A DNA stretch of 64,000 nucleotides. Origin: Hyposmocoma kahamanoa. Taxonomy: Eukaryota; Arthropoda; Insecta; Lepidoptera; Cosmopterigidae. A program made the translations under genes and the position numbers. The stretch is from positions 976,737-1,040,736 of the forward strand of contig NW_020653852.1 in the NCBI RefSeq assembly GCF_003589595.1, written 5' to 3'. The notes under the pieces were generated by a model, which was not told the origin of the DNA, ran no database searches, and saw nothing but the letters and a program-made list of their open reading frames with translations. Below, piece after piece: positions 1 to 10,365 of the stretch (its first letter is position 1; each line of letters starts with the position of its first letter).

Positions 1-509
1 TAAATTACATATATTGTAGGTAATAATATAGATACGAATATGACATATAGTACTGAAGTTAGCCTACCGTATTCTGGAATTCATATTTTATTTACGATTT
101 TTAAAAAGCTTTTTCGATACCGCAATAATTTTTATTTCCATTTTTTGTTCCATGGACGGAGCTTTTGCGAGTTAACTATTTTATTCGAACTCACAATTAT
201 TCGAATTTTTGCTGTCCCTGTTAGGTTGTTTCGTTTTTTGTCTGTAATATTTTTGGAGATGAAATTCGGGGAATGTTGTAAAAACCCTTTATTTTCAACA
301 AAGTGAACGAAATGGAAACGCCGCTCTCAGACAATCTCAATCTATTGTTTTAAATTTGCCAATGAAAACAATCAGAAAAGTGATTATTTTTCAATACTCT
401 TATCATAACTAGGTATGTTACTATCATTCAACATCAAATTTGGTTACTACGTTCTGTGCTTGATACAATCTGCTGCCAAAAACGAGGCTGCATTTTCTAG
501 GTCAAGCAG

Positions 510-707
510 TTACAATTGGACAGCTTTTAAAGCTCCAAAAAAGTTTGATCGGGTATAGAGCACTGGTGCCATGTTAGTTGGTGGTTGATCAGATTTTATC
601 GGCTCTGCTGTAACAATACCTCGACAACCGCAGAGAAATGGCCCGTTTGTTGGAACTTTGCAATTTATTTCCTCACCGTTCCGGTCAAAGTCTGGAACAG
701 TTTGTCC
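510..707 (-). other. uncharacterised open frame, possible exon or relic
   Basis: A 65-codon frame lies between stops on the minus strand, with no ATG near its start. The translation looks protein-like, with a Cys-containing stretch NGPFLCGCRGIV and a segment NMAPVLYTRSNFFGAL. A GTAACT that could act as a splice donor overlaps its stop. I do not recognise the protein. It could be an exon, an old transposon relic or chance. Confidence 0.2.
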
Positions 708-1067
708 TTATGTCCTTGACATACCGCATATAGGATTTGGTTTTTCAACTTTTTACAATTACGCACTATTCAAGGCTTGAACATTTCTGTTGGGGGTCTG
801 CTTCCGTTTTTCGTCCGACATCCATCCGAAACAATTACTGTCAAATATGTAATATTCGACCATAATAATAGACGCATGATGCGTATGAAGCTTTTGTTTT
901 TTGTCATTGACATTGTTTTTTAATTTGGTCAAATATTACTTATCCATGGCGATTGTGTGTATTTAATATACAAAAATGGTTCATAAAAACTAGGAAGCCC
1001 TGTTCGTTCTGAATTCATAGACGAATTAGCCAAGTGTAAACCGCATCACACGTCATTAATTTCAGAA

Positions 1068-1141
1068 ATGATTTCCTCGGCCGGCTGCGGCGCGGGCGCT
1101 GCGAAGCTGCGGAACACGAAACTTTACTTAGCCCCAACTTA
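1068..1141 (+). other. possible short GC-rich exon
   Basis: A CATTAATTTCAG, which resembles a splice acceptor, precedes a GC-rich frame starting ATG ATT TCC TCG GCC GGC and ending at TAG after 24 codons. The codons are G/C-ending, unlike the flanks. There is no homology I recognise and no second exon identified, so this is only a candidate. Confidence 0.15.
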
Positions 1142-2120
1142 GAAAGTTGCTGCATAATTTAGAACGAATAAGCTCGCTCGCCCTTGGCTCCGATTCAGCT
1201 TATAAGTGAACCGCCATAGAGTAATATCGTGTTTTACCGAATAAGTGCAACCATTTCTAAATTCCATTTCAAGTTTGTTGACTTACTCACAGAGAGCTAC
1301 AGGCACGGGAGCGCTTTGACGGCTGTTTGATTTCTGTTGCGGTTCTTTAATGGGTAATTTTATTTACTGCTTTAAAACCAACTGCTAATTTTAACATGTC
1401 TTATCTCTGTTTCTAAATTTGTAATCTTCACATTTTGTTTGCCAACACTGCATAAGTAAAAACGATGAAAACTTTGTATTTCGCAAGGCGGATTACAGTG
1501 GTTTAAAATGCATTCTTTTAGCGCCTTTATAGCTTGTGTATGAATGATGAAATTAATAAATTTCAAATTGAAGATTTCACAACTTTTCTACGTTGATTGT
1601 AATTTGTATATATGTGTGTGAGAGAATTGACGTGTTTGTTTGTGACAGCTACTTCTGCAGCGGCTGGTCTCAATATGTGACAGCAGCTTTGTACCTTCAG
1701 CGCCAACAGCATCCAGTTGTGTAAGTAATTAATGAATTATGATAATATCGTCATAAAGGAAAGGTATAAAACCTAAAGCGCTATATAGGTACCAATAGGA
1801 GCGAGTTTTGATTTTAATCATGACTTGTTATTCCTGACTCCGATTTTTAGTAAAACAAAAATCATGATTATTGCTTTTTTATTATCTACATAATGTCGGT
1901 TCAGCCTTTTTAACGTTCCACTGGTGATGATAATATATTTTACGATATTTTATATTGCGCTCAATTAAAATTGAGGTTATTTATACGTACCAAAATCCAT
2001 CCTCTTTTAAATAGCACGAAGATGTGTTCTTAGTGTGCCGCTTCTCTGCGAAAATTGGCGACCATCATGGCTATTCTCATTTTTGATACTGATGCTGCCG
2101 CATGATAACAGACTAGATAC

Positions 2121-2820
2121 TAGACTAGTTTACTTTAGTTACTTCCATAGTATAATGTCCTACGGGATTCTCATGTGGGGTAAAGCGGCAGATATTCAAA
2201 CCATATTTGTATTGCAAAAACGAGCGATTCGTTCTGTGTACCGTCTAGGCTCTCGGGTTTCTCTCAGAGAAAAGTTTAAGGAGATTGGTATCATGACTGT
2301 GGCATCACAGTACATTTACTCAAATATTTTATATGCCCGTAAAAATATACATAATTTCAATAAGAAAGAAGATATCCATAATATTAACCTTAGAGCTAAG
2401 GCCTAACTCATGGTACCACGATTTCGTTTAACCAAGGTAAACAACTCTTTTATGGGGAACTGTATACGTTTTTACAATAAGATTCCGGAGCATATATTAA
2501 GTTTATCATTTCCTAAGTTTAAAAACTACATTAAAAATATTTTGATCAAAAAATCATATTACAAAATTGAAGACTACGTATTAGATAAAGATGTATGGAA
2601 AGACGACATGGCTCCAGAATCCACACAAATTTGATTCAAAGTGTATTCCATAGCATTTAAGTTTATTTGAAAAGAGCAATCCCTAGAGTTTCTTGCTCGT
2701 TCTTCTCAGGGAGGTCAGCACGTAGTGAACGAGCAGTAGCTTAAGTGTGACGTTTTCAAGTGTGAATTTATTTTACCTATGGAATAAATAATCTTTGACT
2801 TTGATTTTGACTTTGACTTA
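2121..2820 (+). mobile_element. 5'-truncated CR1/jockey-like LINE, C-terminal RT end and 3' tail
   Basis: The translated end of a non-LTR retrotransposon polymerase: YFHSIMSYGILMWG, then FVLQKRAIRSVYRLGSR, then a tail ending DMAPESTQI. Upstream sequence diverges, as expected for 5' truncation. One nonsense codon (TAA, 2404-2406) interrupts a frame that is open in the copy at 35613-36237. After the stop, a 3' UTR ends in AATAAATAATC followed by TTTGACTTTGA-type repeats, a typical LINE tail. The catalytic RT core is absent, so this copy is dead. The same family recurs at 18948, 35613 and 45428. Confidence 0.85.
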
Positions 2821-2965
2821 ACACATAATAAGTGTTGCATATCTATGTGTATTAATCAGTTTTTTGGATTTTTTAAATGAATGTCTGAATTTTAAGTTCA
2901 AATTCACCATGAGCTTTTTCGGTGAAAGATGACATCGAGAGGAACAGTGCACATATCTGCAAAGC

Positions 2966-3048
2966 AATTTAATGGTGTGCGTAAAGTTCCCATTGCGCAT
3001 TGGGCCCGTATGGGAACCACAGCCCAGTAGTGGGACTACATAGGCTAA
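2966..3048 (+). repeat. LINE/SINE 3'-end fragment
   Basis: Contains GTTCCCATTGCGCATTGGGC and CCCAGTAGTGGGAC, words typical of the 3' ends of abundant lepidopteran LINEs and SINEs, here with an internal deletion. Related pieces occur at 20388-20510, 54880-54950 and 60583-60640. No coding capacity. Confidence 0.5.
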
Positions 3049-3103
3049 CTATTATTGTGTCACTATTTACTATAGAATTTACAGTGTCACTTGTTTCTCT
3101 GTG

Positions 3104-3584
3104 TTCCCATCTAATCCCGTAAACTGATCCACCGCCAGTTTTAAATCCCAAGTGATCCCCTCTATGTTTTGCAACTCCCAACTCTCATTGTATTTGTAAA
3201 GTAAGTCAAGTCAAGAGAAAAGTAAGTTTTAAAATCAAATACTCATTTATTGAGCAACTGTGATCAAATGGTATAATTACGAGACAGTCAAATTTTTTTG
3301 TGACAGGCTGACATATTGCAAATCACAAATAACAATAATTATTCTTAAGTAGTGTTTAGGAAAATAATAAAAGTTTAAACATCTTAACCATTAAAGTATA
3401 GTTAATATTGTTCATTTCTATTAAACTAAATAAAATATAGTACAACCCTCAAACATTTTCTTGTTCACTGTACCACAGTATTTACCAAAAATGAACTTGT
3501 AAGTGCCAAGGTATCAGGTGGGCACAAAATATCATATAATAAAACGGATCCCCCACGGGTCAGTTTTAGGGGATCAGATGGGAA
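3104..3584. repeat. candidate inverted-repeat element
   Basis: About 28 bases at 3104-3130 (beginning TTCCCATCT, then ATCCC and TAAACTGA) recur inverted at 3555-3584 with a few mismatches. No target duplication was found, so the ends are uncertain. The interior is AT-rich and non-coding. Confidence 0.3.
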
Positions 3585-4389
3585 TAACCATATAAACAAG
3601 TCGTGTTTACATAATTTTGAAATGTGATTTGCTTCTAAATGTTATATATATAAATGTGATGCAATATCGTGTTGTGTGTGTGTGTGTGTGTGTGTATGTC
3701 TTAATTCATTATGTGCCTCTGTGTAAATAAATAAATAAAAATAAAATTTGAAATGTCAACTAGATCTGTTCCCATTTCAGTGTAATGAACGAATGTGTGG
3801 ATGAATGAATTAATGATTGATTGCATGTCCGTTTCTTACAAATGATATTATTAGCCTCAAATATGGTTTACAAATATTGGTACAACGTCAGGAATAAATA
3901 CGTCACGCTTGAAGTTTAAATTCAACCCAATGCAGCTTATGATAAGAACAGCTCAAAGTCTTGGCGTGCTTTTTAATGTATCACAAAGTCAGGCTGTTCT
4001 CTATTATTATTTCTTTTTACATTTTGGAAACTAAGGAATTCTAAACTAATCCTAATAAGACAGAAATAGTTATTAATTATACAACATTATGTTTATATCA
4101 TAATGTACTTAGACATAAGAGCTGAAGTGCGTCATTCCTGTTCTAACCAGCGATGACGTATATGGATCAAAACAAAGTTGTTTCTGTTTATTGCGCAAGA
4201 GACTAAAAACTAATGTGTATTACTGACGTGCGTTATACACGTGTATTACCAATTTATCAATCGGTTCACAGGTCGACGGGTATCAGACGCACGCGCATGT
4301 ACACGCGCGATAGCTTAATAACACCTGGTGTTCTCAGCACTGCCATTGGCACGTATTTGATAACATTAATATAATATTACGCAGGACAA
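3585..4389. other. non-coding stretch with microsatellite
   Basis: A (TG)n run lies at 3673-3694 and an AAATA-rich tract near 3725-3750. The rest shows no gene or repeat that I recognise. Confidence 0.6.
3673..3694. repeat. (TG)n microsatellite
   Basis: An uninterrupted TG dinucleotide run of about eleven units. Confidence 0.9.
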
Positions 4390-4506
4390 TCAAGACAAGA
4401 CATGAAGCAATTTTGGAGTACATCCGATTACCGTCAACTTCGACAGCAGGATGTCGTTGTCAACTAAATCGAAGGCCTTTCTGAAGTCAAAATACGCGGC
4501 GTCGAC
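4390..4506 (-). pseudogene. non-LTR retrotransposon RT fragment (motif A)
   Basis: The minus strand encodes AAYFDFRKAFDLVDNDILLS, which matches the reverse-transcriptase motif A of CR1/jockey/RTE-type LINEs (F-x-D-F-x-K-A-F-D-x-V), including the catalytic Asp. The frame runs 38 codons to a stop. The sequence upstream on the minus strand turns to T/A-rich DNA, so only this core sliver survives. It is a dead relic with no detectable partner piece nearby. Confidence 0.75.
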
Positions 4507-4865
4507 TTTTTTTAAATATATTTTTTATGTGTTTTTTTCTATTTGGAGAGTTTTCAGTTATTTTTACAAAATGTAATTTTAATTAAACATTTACAAGCCA
4601 ATTAAAAGCTTAATACAACCACCGACGGACTATTGCACTCACGATAACACTATAATCGCGGTTGCAGTTAGGCCAGCGAGGTCGTCAATACTAAATAAAT
4701 TAACAAGTTTTGAAGATCACAGAGTATTCACCTGCTGAAGTTACTCAAGCTTTGTTACAACGTAATTGTTATCAAATGATTCTCATAACGTCTCAGTTAA
4801 CGACATTCGACTTGGCGAATAGAAATATAACTTTTGTCTACTATCTAAATGATTATCTATTAGTA

Positions 4866-5020
4866 GCAGTACAGCTCCCTGTGAAAGAGTTCGTCCAGGG
4901 AAATACTGGGTTACGGTTTTGAAGGGTTTGGGTGCTGGTGAGACTTGTCAATTTGTGGCAGTTCCCATCAGGTAGCACTGCAGCTGTTTTGGGTAGGCGA
5001 GTCACTTACCACACAGTGTG
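4866..5020 (+). repeat. family R copy (head and partial body)
   Basis: Starts with the R head (GCAGTACAGCTCCCTGTGAA), keeps GTTCGTCCAGGGAAATACTG, and has lost most of the centre. It is followed 130 bp later by an inverted R copy. The full family description is given at 40754-41033. Confidence 0.7.
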
Positions 5021-5148
5021 TAGGAATGAAGCCTACCCGTACGATGAGCCATTCATATCCAGTATGTCCGACGCTTCCTGGGCAACAATAGGCAAGTACC
5101 TTACGTCAATTGATAAATTCTTTCATCACGACAGCAAGTATTATTGTG

Positions 5149-5310
5149 TATTTTTTATAATAGCAAGAGATGGGACAAACAAGTCGCGCGTCTGGTGTTA
5201 ACCCACACAGCACTTGCAGTGCCATTTAGAACTTTCAATGGCAAAGTTCTGAGAGACACTGCCACTGCGCCTGTCACCCTGATACATAAGTTAACGTCCC
5301 TAACCCTTGC
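5149..5310 (-). repeat. family R copy (inverted)
   Basis: The 3' part of R in reverse: A-rich tail complement (TTTTTTATAATAGCAAGAGA), GGGACAAACAAGTCGCGCG, then the CACCCTGATACATAAGTTAA section. Open frames across this copy on both strands are accidental. Confidence 0.7.
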
Positions 5311-6022
5311 GTGTATGTCATGGATACGACAACAAGACTTGATCATAAATCATAAAGAAAAAAAAGATTTTATTGTACTTGGCAATAACGTTTTAGCCAC
5401 GTTCGATCTATCTATAGCTTCTTCTTGTTACCATAAAATAAACCTATTTGCAGAAAAAATGGCTAAATTATGTTACCTAAGAAACGATCGTCTTACATTG
5501 TTACGTACTAACGAGCACGTTGGTGGAAAATTTTAAGATCTCCAAGTTGTTTAACGTTCGGAATATGAGCAACTACATGTTCAACTAAAAACTAACTCCG
5601 TTTATCTTTTAAGCGTAAAACTTTTCTAGCTCCACGCTGAGTGGAGTAGGCGAACAATTATTTTTATACCGCGCACGGCGAGACTGCGTGACCTCCAGCT
5701 GTAACAACAAAAACTATTCCAGTATCGCCAATGTTATCACTATCGCCCAACGTCGATATTTGCACGAACCAAGTGCAAATGAACGTCGGTTTAGAATGTA
5801 CCTACTTGGTAATATGTAATTAGATACAGTCAGAAACATTTTTGTTCTATTAAGCCAGTAATATTAATGATATAAGTATCAAGATTAACCGATTATATGT
5901 CACATTACTGGACACAGGATATCTCTAGTTTAGACTATAGTCCGCAGTACTGGCCCAATGGGGGTTGGTGACAGCAGACGTGTTCCAGGGGATGTGGACG
6001 AGGTAATGAATTTTCGAAATAA
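5311..6022. other. no recognised feature
   Basis: AT-rich sequence with a slightly GC-richer patch at 5640-5710. I see no gene, RNA or repeat relationship here. Confidence 0.5.
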
Positions 6023-6527
6023 TGTGGGCAAAGGTAACCTTATCGCTAACAGCGATCTCTTCTATACAAACTTTGAGGTAGAGGAAATCTAAATAGTGCG
6101 GTGGATGCAGTGTGCCAACGGTAAAATTTGAAACGTAGTAATAAAAATCTACATTATATTATTGTTAAATAGTATATCTTATACCTTTTTAAATGCCAAA
6201 AAAACATAAACAGTTAAAGTTAGTTAACGTGTTCGCCTTATCGGAACTTACCCTAACGATGCACAGCTGAAGTATCATTAAACAATTTTAATATTCTAAA
6301 ACTGCGTTATGGTTTTTTATGATATCTCAAAAAATCGTTATGTCACTAAGCTTCGTTTTAGTTTGCAGACGGCAGATATATTTATATGGTACATAATATA
6401 TTTGTATATATGAATATACCTAAATAAACTTATATTTACTAATAAATAAACATGTTGCAAGTAAATTGTGTCAGAAGATATATATGCATTCCAGTTTTGA
6501 AAATTGGAAGCGACTTCGACTGCGTGA
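6023..6527 (-). mobile_element. jockey/CR1-like LINE 3' UTR, copy without the 286-bp element
   Basis: Matches the minus-strand LINE tail at 30186-30860: shared segments include GTGGGCAAAGGTAACCTTATCGC-like sequence, GTGCCAACGGTAAAAT, GAATATACCTAAATAAACTTA and TCCAGTTTTGAAAAT. It keeps no RT coding part. About 195 bp at 6183-6378 interrupts the alignment and resembles the element at 31491-32036. At 6420-6428 it preserves the unoccupied target site of the 286-bp element found at 30458. Confidence 0.7.
6183..6378 (-). repeat. nested DNA-transposon-like fragment
   Basis: Its reverse complement begins TGCCGTCTGCAAACTAAAA and continues through sequence shared with 31491-31660 (GATATCATAAAA, TTAAGTTCCGATAA-like, CGTTAACTAACTTTAACTG). 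It interrupts the LINE tail, so it inserted later. The other end seems truncated. Confidence 0.5.
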
Positions 6528-7084
6528 AAATATTATACTTTGTTCCCAAAAAAATGGATGATTGCGTTTTTAGTATTGAAATATATATTTAGGTTCCTGC
6601 TTCGGAATAAATAAGCTATAAATTCAGGCCGCAGTAATATTTCATTTGATTTCAGTGTTTGTACACATGTGCGTCCAAATACGGCGTATTGTGACAACTG
6701 CCGCAATTCCACCCGACAATAAAATGTTAATACTGGATCCACGTTTCAGAGAATACACCCAAATAAATTCCTCTTCGAGATTACAGCCGGAATGCAACAT
6801 AAAGAACGATCGGAGCGAATCACCCTGTCACTCCAACAATCGTTCCGAAAATATTATTTTTACGATGGACACAAAAAAGGGGACTTCACACAAGCGCATA
6901 TTGCACATTCTGCTGTCGGCGTTAAAGAGGTATTACCCGGTAATTTACTGGTTTTTGGCATTTATCGTTCTATGTCAACTGTGAGACGATCCGTTATTAC
7001 GATGCGCGAGCGCATTGTGAATCATTTTTTTGGCCATAGAATACGTCGCATCAGACGGGGAACACATTTCGGAGATTTTAAAAT
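6528..7084. other. no recognised gene
   Basis: Two overlapping plus-strand open frames of about 110 codons occur at 6646-7130, but the translations show no domain, and overlapping frames of similar length suggest chance. Function unknown. Confidence 0.4.
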
Positions 7085-7445
7085 TTTACGAAATAAAACA
7101 TTTATTAAATTATATTTTTTATTGAATTGATATTCAATTATTTTTTGTGAAATTACTCCACTAGTTTGTTATAATTATTAATACAAAGATCGAACACTCA
7201 GAAAAAATTCCTTCGATCCGGTCGGATTCAAACCGACGACTTCTTGCATACAGTGCTAGACGCTATACCAACTAAGCCACGGAACAAACCAACGGACCTC
7301 ACGAATTTTTCTATGTGCTTGCGTCGTGTCTTTGTACTTGGTCTTTCAACGACTCTTTAGTCGTAGCGCCATCTATAAGAAATCTATGACAGATTTATCA
7401 TCCAGTTAGTACCTTTACAGCTACCAGTCCTGGCGAGAGATGTCG
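7085..7445 (-). mobile_element. repeat with internal tRNA-like module (family T1, copy A)
   Basis: On the minus strand, 7286-7213 reads as a tRNA-like unit: an A-box-like TGGCTTAGTTGGTATAGCG, a degraded B-box TTTGAATCC and a near-complementary acceptor (CGTTCCG / CGGATCG type). The variable loop and anticodon arm do not fold convincingly, so it is not a functional tRNA. The module lies inside a larger repeat rather than at its very 5' end. Other copies are at 7446-8955 (split by the mariner), 14500-14745, 14935-15080 and 15700-15955. Confidence 0.7.
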
Positions 7446-7535
7446 CTATTTACTGTATTAATTAAATTTTTATTGAATTGAAATTAAATTTTTTTTTGTG
7501 AAATTACTCCACTAGTTTGTTATAATTATTAATAT
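7446..7535 (-). mobile_element. family T1 copy B, part left of the mariner
   Basis: Repeats the TTGTGAAATTACTCCACTAG and TTTGTTATAATTATTAATA sequence seen at 7146-7183. Its continuation (ACAAAGATCGAACACTCAG) resumes at 8825, on the far side of the mariner, so one repeat copy was split by the insertion. Confidence 0.75.
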
Positions 7536-7721
7536 TAGGGGTTAAAGTATGAAATTGCCGTTTTATTGCAATAGGTTCTTTGAATTTTCATAGAATCTTC
7601 ATGGTTTGAGGTTTTCGAATGAAACTTTTTTCAAATGGTTTCTGTGATTTTTTTTTTTTAAATTTGAAACATTTGAATATCGACTTTCAATTGTTTTTGT
7701 TATTCAATTTAGACAAGAAAG

Positions 7722-8741
7722 ATGGATACTGCGAAAATTCGAGTGATTTTTGAATACGAGTTCCGACGCGGAACTAACGCGGCAGAAACAGCCCGCAATA
7801 TCAATGCTGCGTTTGGAGAGGGGTCTACTAATGAACGCACCGTGCGATTTTGGTTTAAACGCTTTCGTGATGGAAATTTCGACTTAAAGAACGAGCCACG
7901 AGGAAGACCGCCCACACAGGTGAATAACGATGAATTAAGAGAGATAGTGGAAGCCGATCCTAGTCAAACTACCCAGGAATTAGCGGCATGGTTTAACGTT
8001 ACCTTACCCACAATATTGACTCACTTGCGTCAAATCAATAAAATAAAAAAATACGAAAAATGGGTGCCTCATGATTTGACTGATCTGCAGAAAGAAACGC
8101 GTGTTGAAACTTGTGTTGCCTTGTTGAACCGGTACAGAAATGAAGGAATATTGGATCGAATTGTAACATGTGATGAAAAGTGGATTCTTTATGATAACCG
8201 GAAAAGAAAAATGCAATGGCTGACCCCAGGTCAAATGCCACAACAGTGTCCTAAAGCAAAACTTACCACTAATAAGGTAATGGTAACTGTTTGGTGGTCT
8301 CAGCATGGTGTTATTCACTATAGTTTTCTCCGATCTGGTCAAGCAATAACGGCAGATGTCTATTGTGCCGAACTCCGAACCATGTTGACAAAACTAGCAG
8401 TAAAACAGCCCCGACTCATGAATCGATCTTCACCATTATTGCTCCACGACAACGCGAGACCTCACACAGCACGAGAAACCATTTTGACCCTTCAGGAACT
8501 GCAGTTAGAAACCATTCGTCATCCTCCGTATTCACCAGACCTTGCTCCAACGGACTACCATTTTTTTCGTGATTTGGACAATTATCTACGTGACAAGAAG
8601 TTTTCTTCCCAGGAGGCAGTACAAAATGCTTTCACACAGTTTGTGCAGTCTAGATCGTCGGAGTTCTATCGCAAAGGCATTAATAACCTTCCCATTAGAT
8701 GGCAGCAATGTATAGATAATAATGGCAACTATTTTGATTAA
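7722..8741 (+). CDS. mariner transposase (DD34D), apparently intact
   Basis: Cut-and-paste transposase that binds the element's inverted repeats, excises it and inserts it at TA dinucleotides in the nucleus. The 339 residues are close to the ~345 usual for mariners. An N-terminal paired helix-turn-helix region covers about residues 1-110, with a GRP-type linker near 61-63. The signature WVPHDLT is at 114-120 (commonly WVPHEL, so one conservative change). Catalytic Asp residues are D151 (TCDEKW), D243 (HDNARPH) and D278 (PTDYHFF); exactly 34 residues separate the last two. YSPDLAP is at 270-276 and the protein ends NYFD. The ATG at 7722 has a good context (AAAGATGG) and follows the left terminal repeat directly. 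An AATAAA follows the stop at 8745. Overall it most resembles the cecropia/Hsmar1-type mariners as I know them. No frameshift or stop is visible; activity is inferred, not shown. Confidence 0.95.
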   Translation: MDTAKIRVIFEYEFRRGTNAAETARNINAAFGEGSTNERTVRFWFKRFRDGNFDLKNEPRGRPPTQVNNDELREIVEADPSQTTQELAAWFNVTLPTILTHLRQINKIKKYEKWVPHDLTDLQKETRVETCVALLNRYRNEGILDRIVTCDEKWILYDNRKRKMQWLTPGQMPQQCPKAKLTTNKVMVTVWWSQHGVIHYSFLRSGQAITADVYCAELRTMLTKLAVKQPRLMNRSSPLLLHDNARPHTARETILTLQELQLETIRHPPYSPDLAPTDYHFFRDLDNYLRDKKFSSQEAVQNAFTQFVQSRSSEFYRKGINNLPIRWQQCIDNNGNYFD

Positions 8742-8744
8742 TTA

Positions 8745-8750
8745 AATAAA
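8745..8750 (+). terminator. putative poly(A) signal of mariner transposase
   Basis: AATAAA four bases after the transposase stop codon. Consistent with a short 3' UTR, but AT-rich DNA produces such hexamers by chance. Confidence 0.4.
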
Positions 8751-8824
8751 TTTGTTAAAAATTTAAAAAATAAACAATTTAGATTTTCAGTACAAATCGG
8801 CAATTTCATACTTTAACCCCTATT

Positions 8825-8955
8825 ACAAAGATCGAACACTCAGAAAAAATTCCTTCGATCCGGTCGGATTNNNNNNNNNNACAAAGATCGAACACTCAGA
8901 AAAAATTCCTTCGATCCGGTCGGATTCGAACCGACGTCTTCTTGCATATCGTGCG
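8825..8955 (-). mobile_element. family T1 copy B, part right of the mariner, broken by assembly gap
   Basis: Continues the copy interrupted at 7535. 8825-8870 is repeated identically at 8881-8926 across ten Ns, then sequence runs into the B-box complement (GGATTCGAACCGACGTC) and stops matching near 8955. The duplication is probably an assembly artefact. Confidence 0.7.
8871..8880. other. assembly gap (10 N)
   Basis: Ten N characters. The 46 bases before it and the 46 bases after it are identical, so the gap probably joins two contigs that overlap, and its true size may be zero or negative. Confidence 0.95.
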
Positions 8956-9109
8956 TAAAACATATTTATTTTATAATCACAAATGTCACCCCAAAAGAAA
9001 AAACGAAACCAAAACAGAAGAAAAAGAAAATATCATGAAAATATTCAAACATAAAAACACAAACAATAAATATAAGACAACATCACTTACGTTGCTTCGA
9101 TTCAAAACT

Positions 9110-9263
9110 AAGTAACTGACGCACTTGTGTTATGGAAATTGAAAACAACGACGTTACCACAAACACCTAGACGCGAGACAATAACTTTTCTATATTGACC
9201 CGAAACTTTGGAGATGGAGATACTATGAAGACTGGTGCAAGCAACTCGACCACGGAGGTCGTC
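9110..9263 (-). mobile_element. tRNA-derived SINE, family T5, copy 1
   Basis: On the minus strand it begins GACGACCTCCGTGGTCGAGT and carries body words TATTGTCTCGCGTCTAGGTG and CATAACACAAGTGCGTCAGT. It is shared with 51110-51280. The B-box region is degraded. It abuts a different SINE at 9265. Confidence 0.7.
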
Positions 9264-9264
9264 C

Positions 9265-9459
9265 AACTACCTCTGTGGCCGAATGGTTACTGCTTTTTCG
9301 ATTTCTGGTTTGATTCCTGGGCCGGCAGAAAGATTTGTATAGCCTACATTTATTTCTCTCGTAAGTTCGGGTGCAATTCCGAGTTGTCTATGCGTGTCTC
9401 TATGGCACCCGCAGTGCAGGGTTTTCCTAGTACGGGGCTATCAGTTTTGTGCGTTATTA
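9265..9459 (+). mobile_element. tRNA-derived SINE, family S, copy 1
   Basis: Head TGTGGCCGAATGGTTAC resembles a pol III A box, and TGGTTTGATTCCTGG an altered B box. The body word ATAGCCTACATTTATTTCTC and the 3' end GGGGCTATCAG...GCGTTATTA identify the family. The centre of the tRNA-like head is mutated, so it is an old copy. Confidence 0.8.
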
Positions 9460-9778
9460 AAACAAAAATTAAAATACAAACTATTCACTAAAACAAAGGT
9501 ACTATGGGTGGTTCTAATAAAAGGGTCACTAACTCAGTATTTACTGAAAAACGCACTGCGTTACCCAGCTCTGATTTTAGTTAATACCCAAGGATAAATA
9601 CATTAGTCTCATCGGTTCTCTTTCGGTCTACTAGAAAGCCCGGAACATTCCATCTTTATGTCACCTTTACCACCCATTTGCACGAAGCGCCTTGTTCGTT
9701 TCTGATACTGTCACCGCAATGGACGCGTTATCACTTTATAGGTTCTTTTTGCGTGCAGACAACAGCTGTCCATACGCA

Positions 9779-9938
9779 GCGATGACGAACAAATCGTTCG
9801 TCTAGTGGAATGCGACACGCCTGTCCATAACAGTTGCAGTGCCACTCAGAGCTATAAATCGCAAATATCTGAAGGACACTCCCATTGCGCCCGTCACCCT
9901 GAGAAGTAAGTTAACAAGTCCCATATGCCTGTAATTTC
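9779..9938 (-). repeat. family R copy (3' half)
   Basis: Contains GTTCGTCTAGTGGAATGCGA, CGCCTGTCCATAACAGTTGC and CACCCTGAGAAGTAAGTTAA. It is truncated at the head end. Confidence 0.75.
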
Positions 9939-10365
9939 ACAATTTCATCAATGATTTTGTAAACCAACCGGCGTTTAAGGACTAGATCATATTTTCAATA
10001 TAAACAAGTGATTTTCACAAAACAAAAAGGGATCAACGAAATAAGTGTCGAGGCTAATGAAATGGAAGACACCGCGGGCATCTGTTTTTCTCGAAAGCGA
10101 CAATTTACGGCTGTTCAAGGCTAAAGTAAATAGGTGTTTATTGTCATTTATCATCGCGTTAAATTGTGGTTAATCGTTTGCTGATCCTTGGTTCCAACTC
10201 AACGCAGATATGGCTGGATATATATATTCTACCAGCTACCTTCGTCTACGGCCTTGGTTTGCTGTCTGACGATCAAGGCTGATGGGGTGTGTGAAAGGAG
10301 CCTTCACGCACGACGTCTTCCTTTCCTGTACATCTGGTGGACTTTGGGCAACTGGGCAAATCCTT
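9939..10365. other. no recognised feature
   Basis: AT-rich DNA. I see no gene, and the open frame starting near 10188 is accidental up to the LINE end below. Confidence 0.5.

Larger units (their letters stand above)
1..2120. other. AT-rich stretch, no confident gene
   Basis: No gene or repeat is recognised with confidence. Two weak coding-like pieces are listed separately (510-707 minus, 1068-1141 plus). A GC-rich patch near 1078-1120 stands out from the AT-rich surroundings. Confidence 0.5.
7538..8820 (+). mobile_element. complete mariner (Tc1/mariner) transposon
   Basis: A 1283-bp element bounded by perfect 23-bp terminal inverted repeats (7538-7560 and 8798-8820; outer bases GGGGTTAAAGTATGAAATTG). 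It is flanked by TA on each side (7536-7537, 8821-8822), the canonical target duplication. It contains one uninterrupted transposase gene with about 184 bp of leader and 79 bp of trailer. Length, terminal repeats, TA target and coding frame all fit a full-length mariner. It interrupts a T1 repeat copy, so it arrived after that repeat. Confidence 0.95.

Noticed and set aside
6646..7130. Two overlapping ~112-codon frames as a gene
   Set aside because: Different frames of the same AT-rich DNA, with no domain, repeat match or splice signals supporting either.
7709..8342. Minus-strand open frames across the mariner
   Set aside because: Antisense shadows of the transposase gene.
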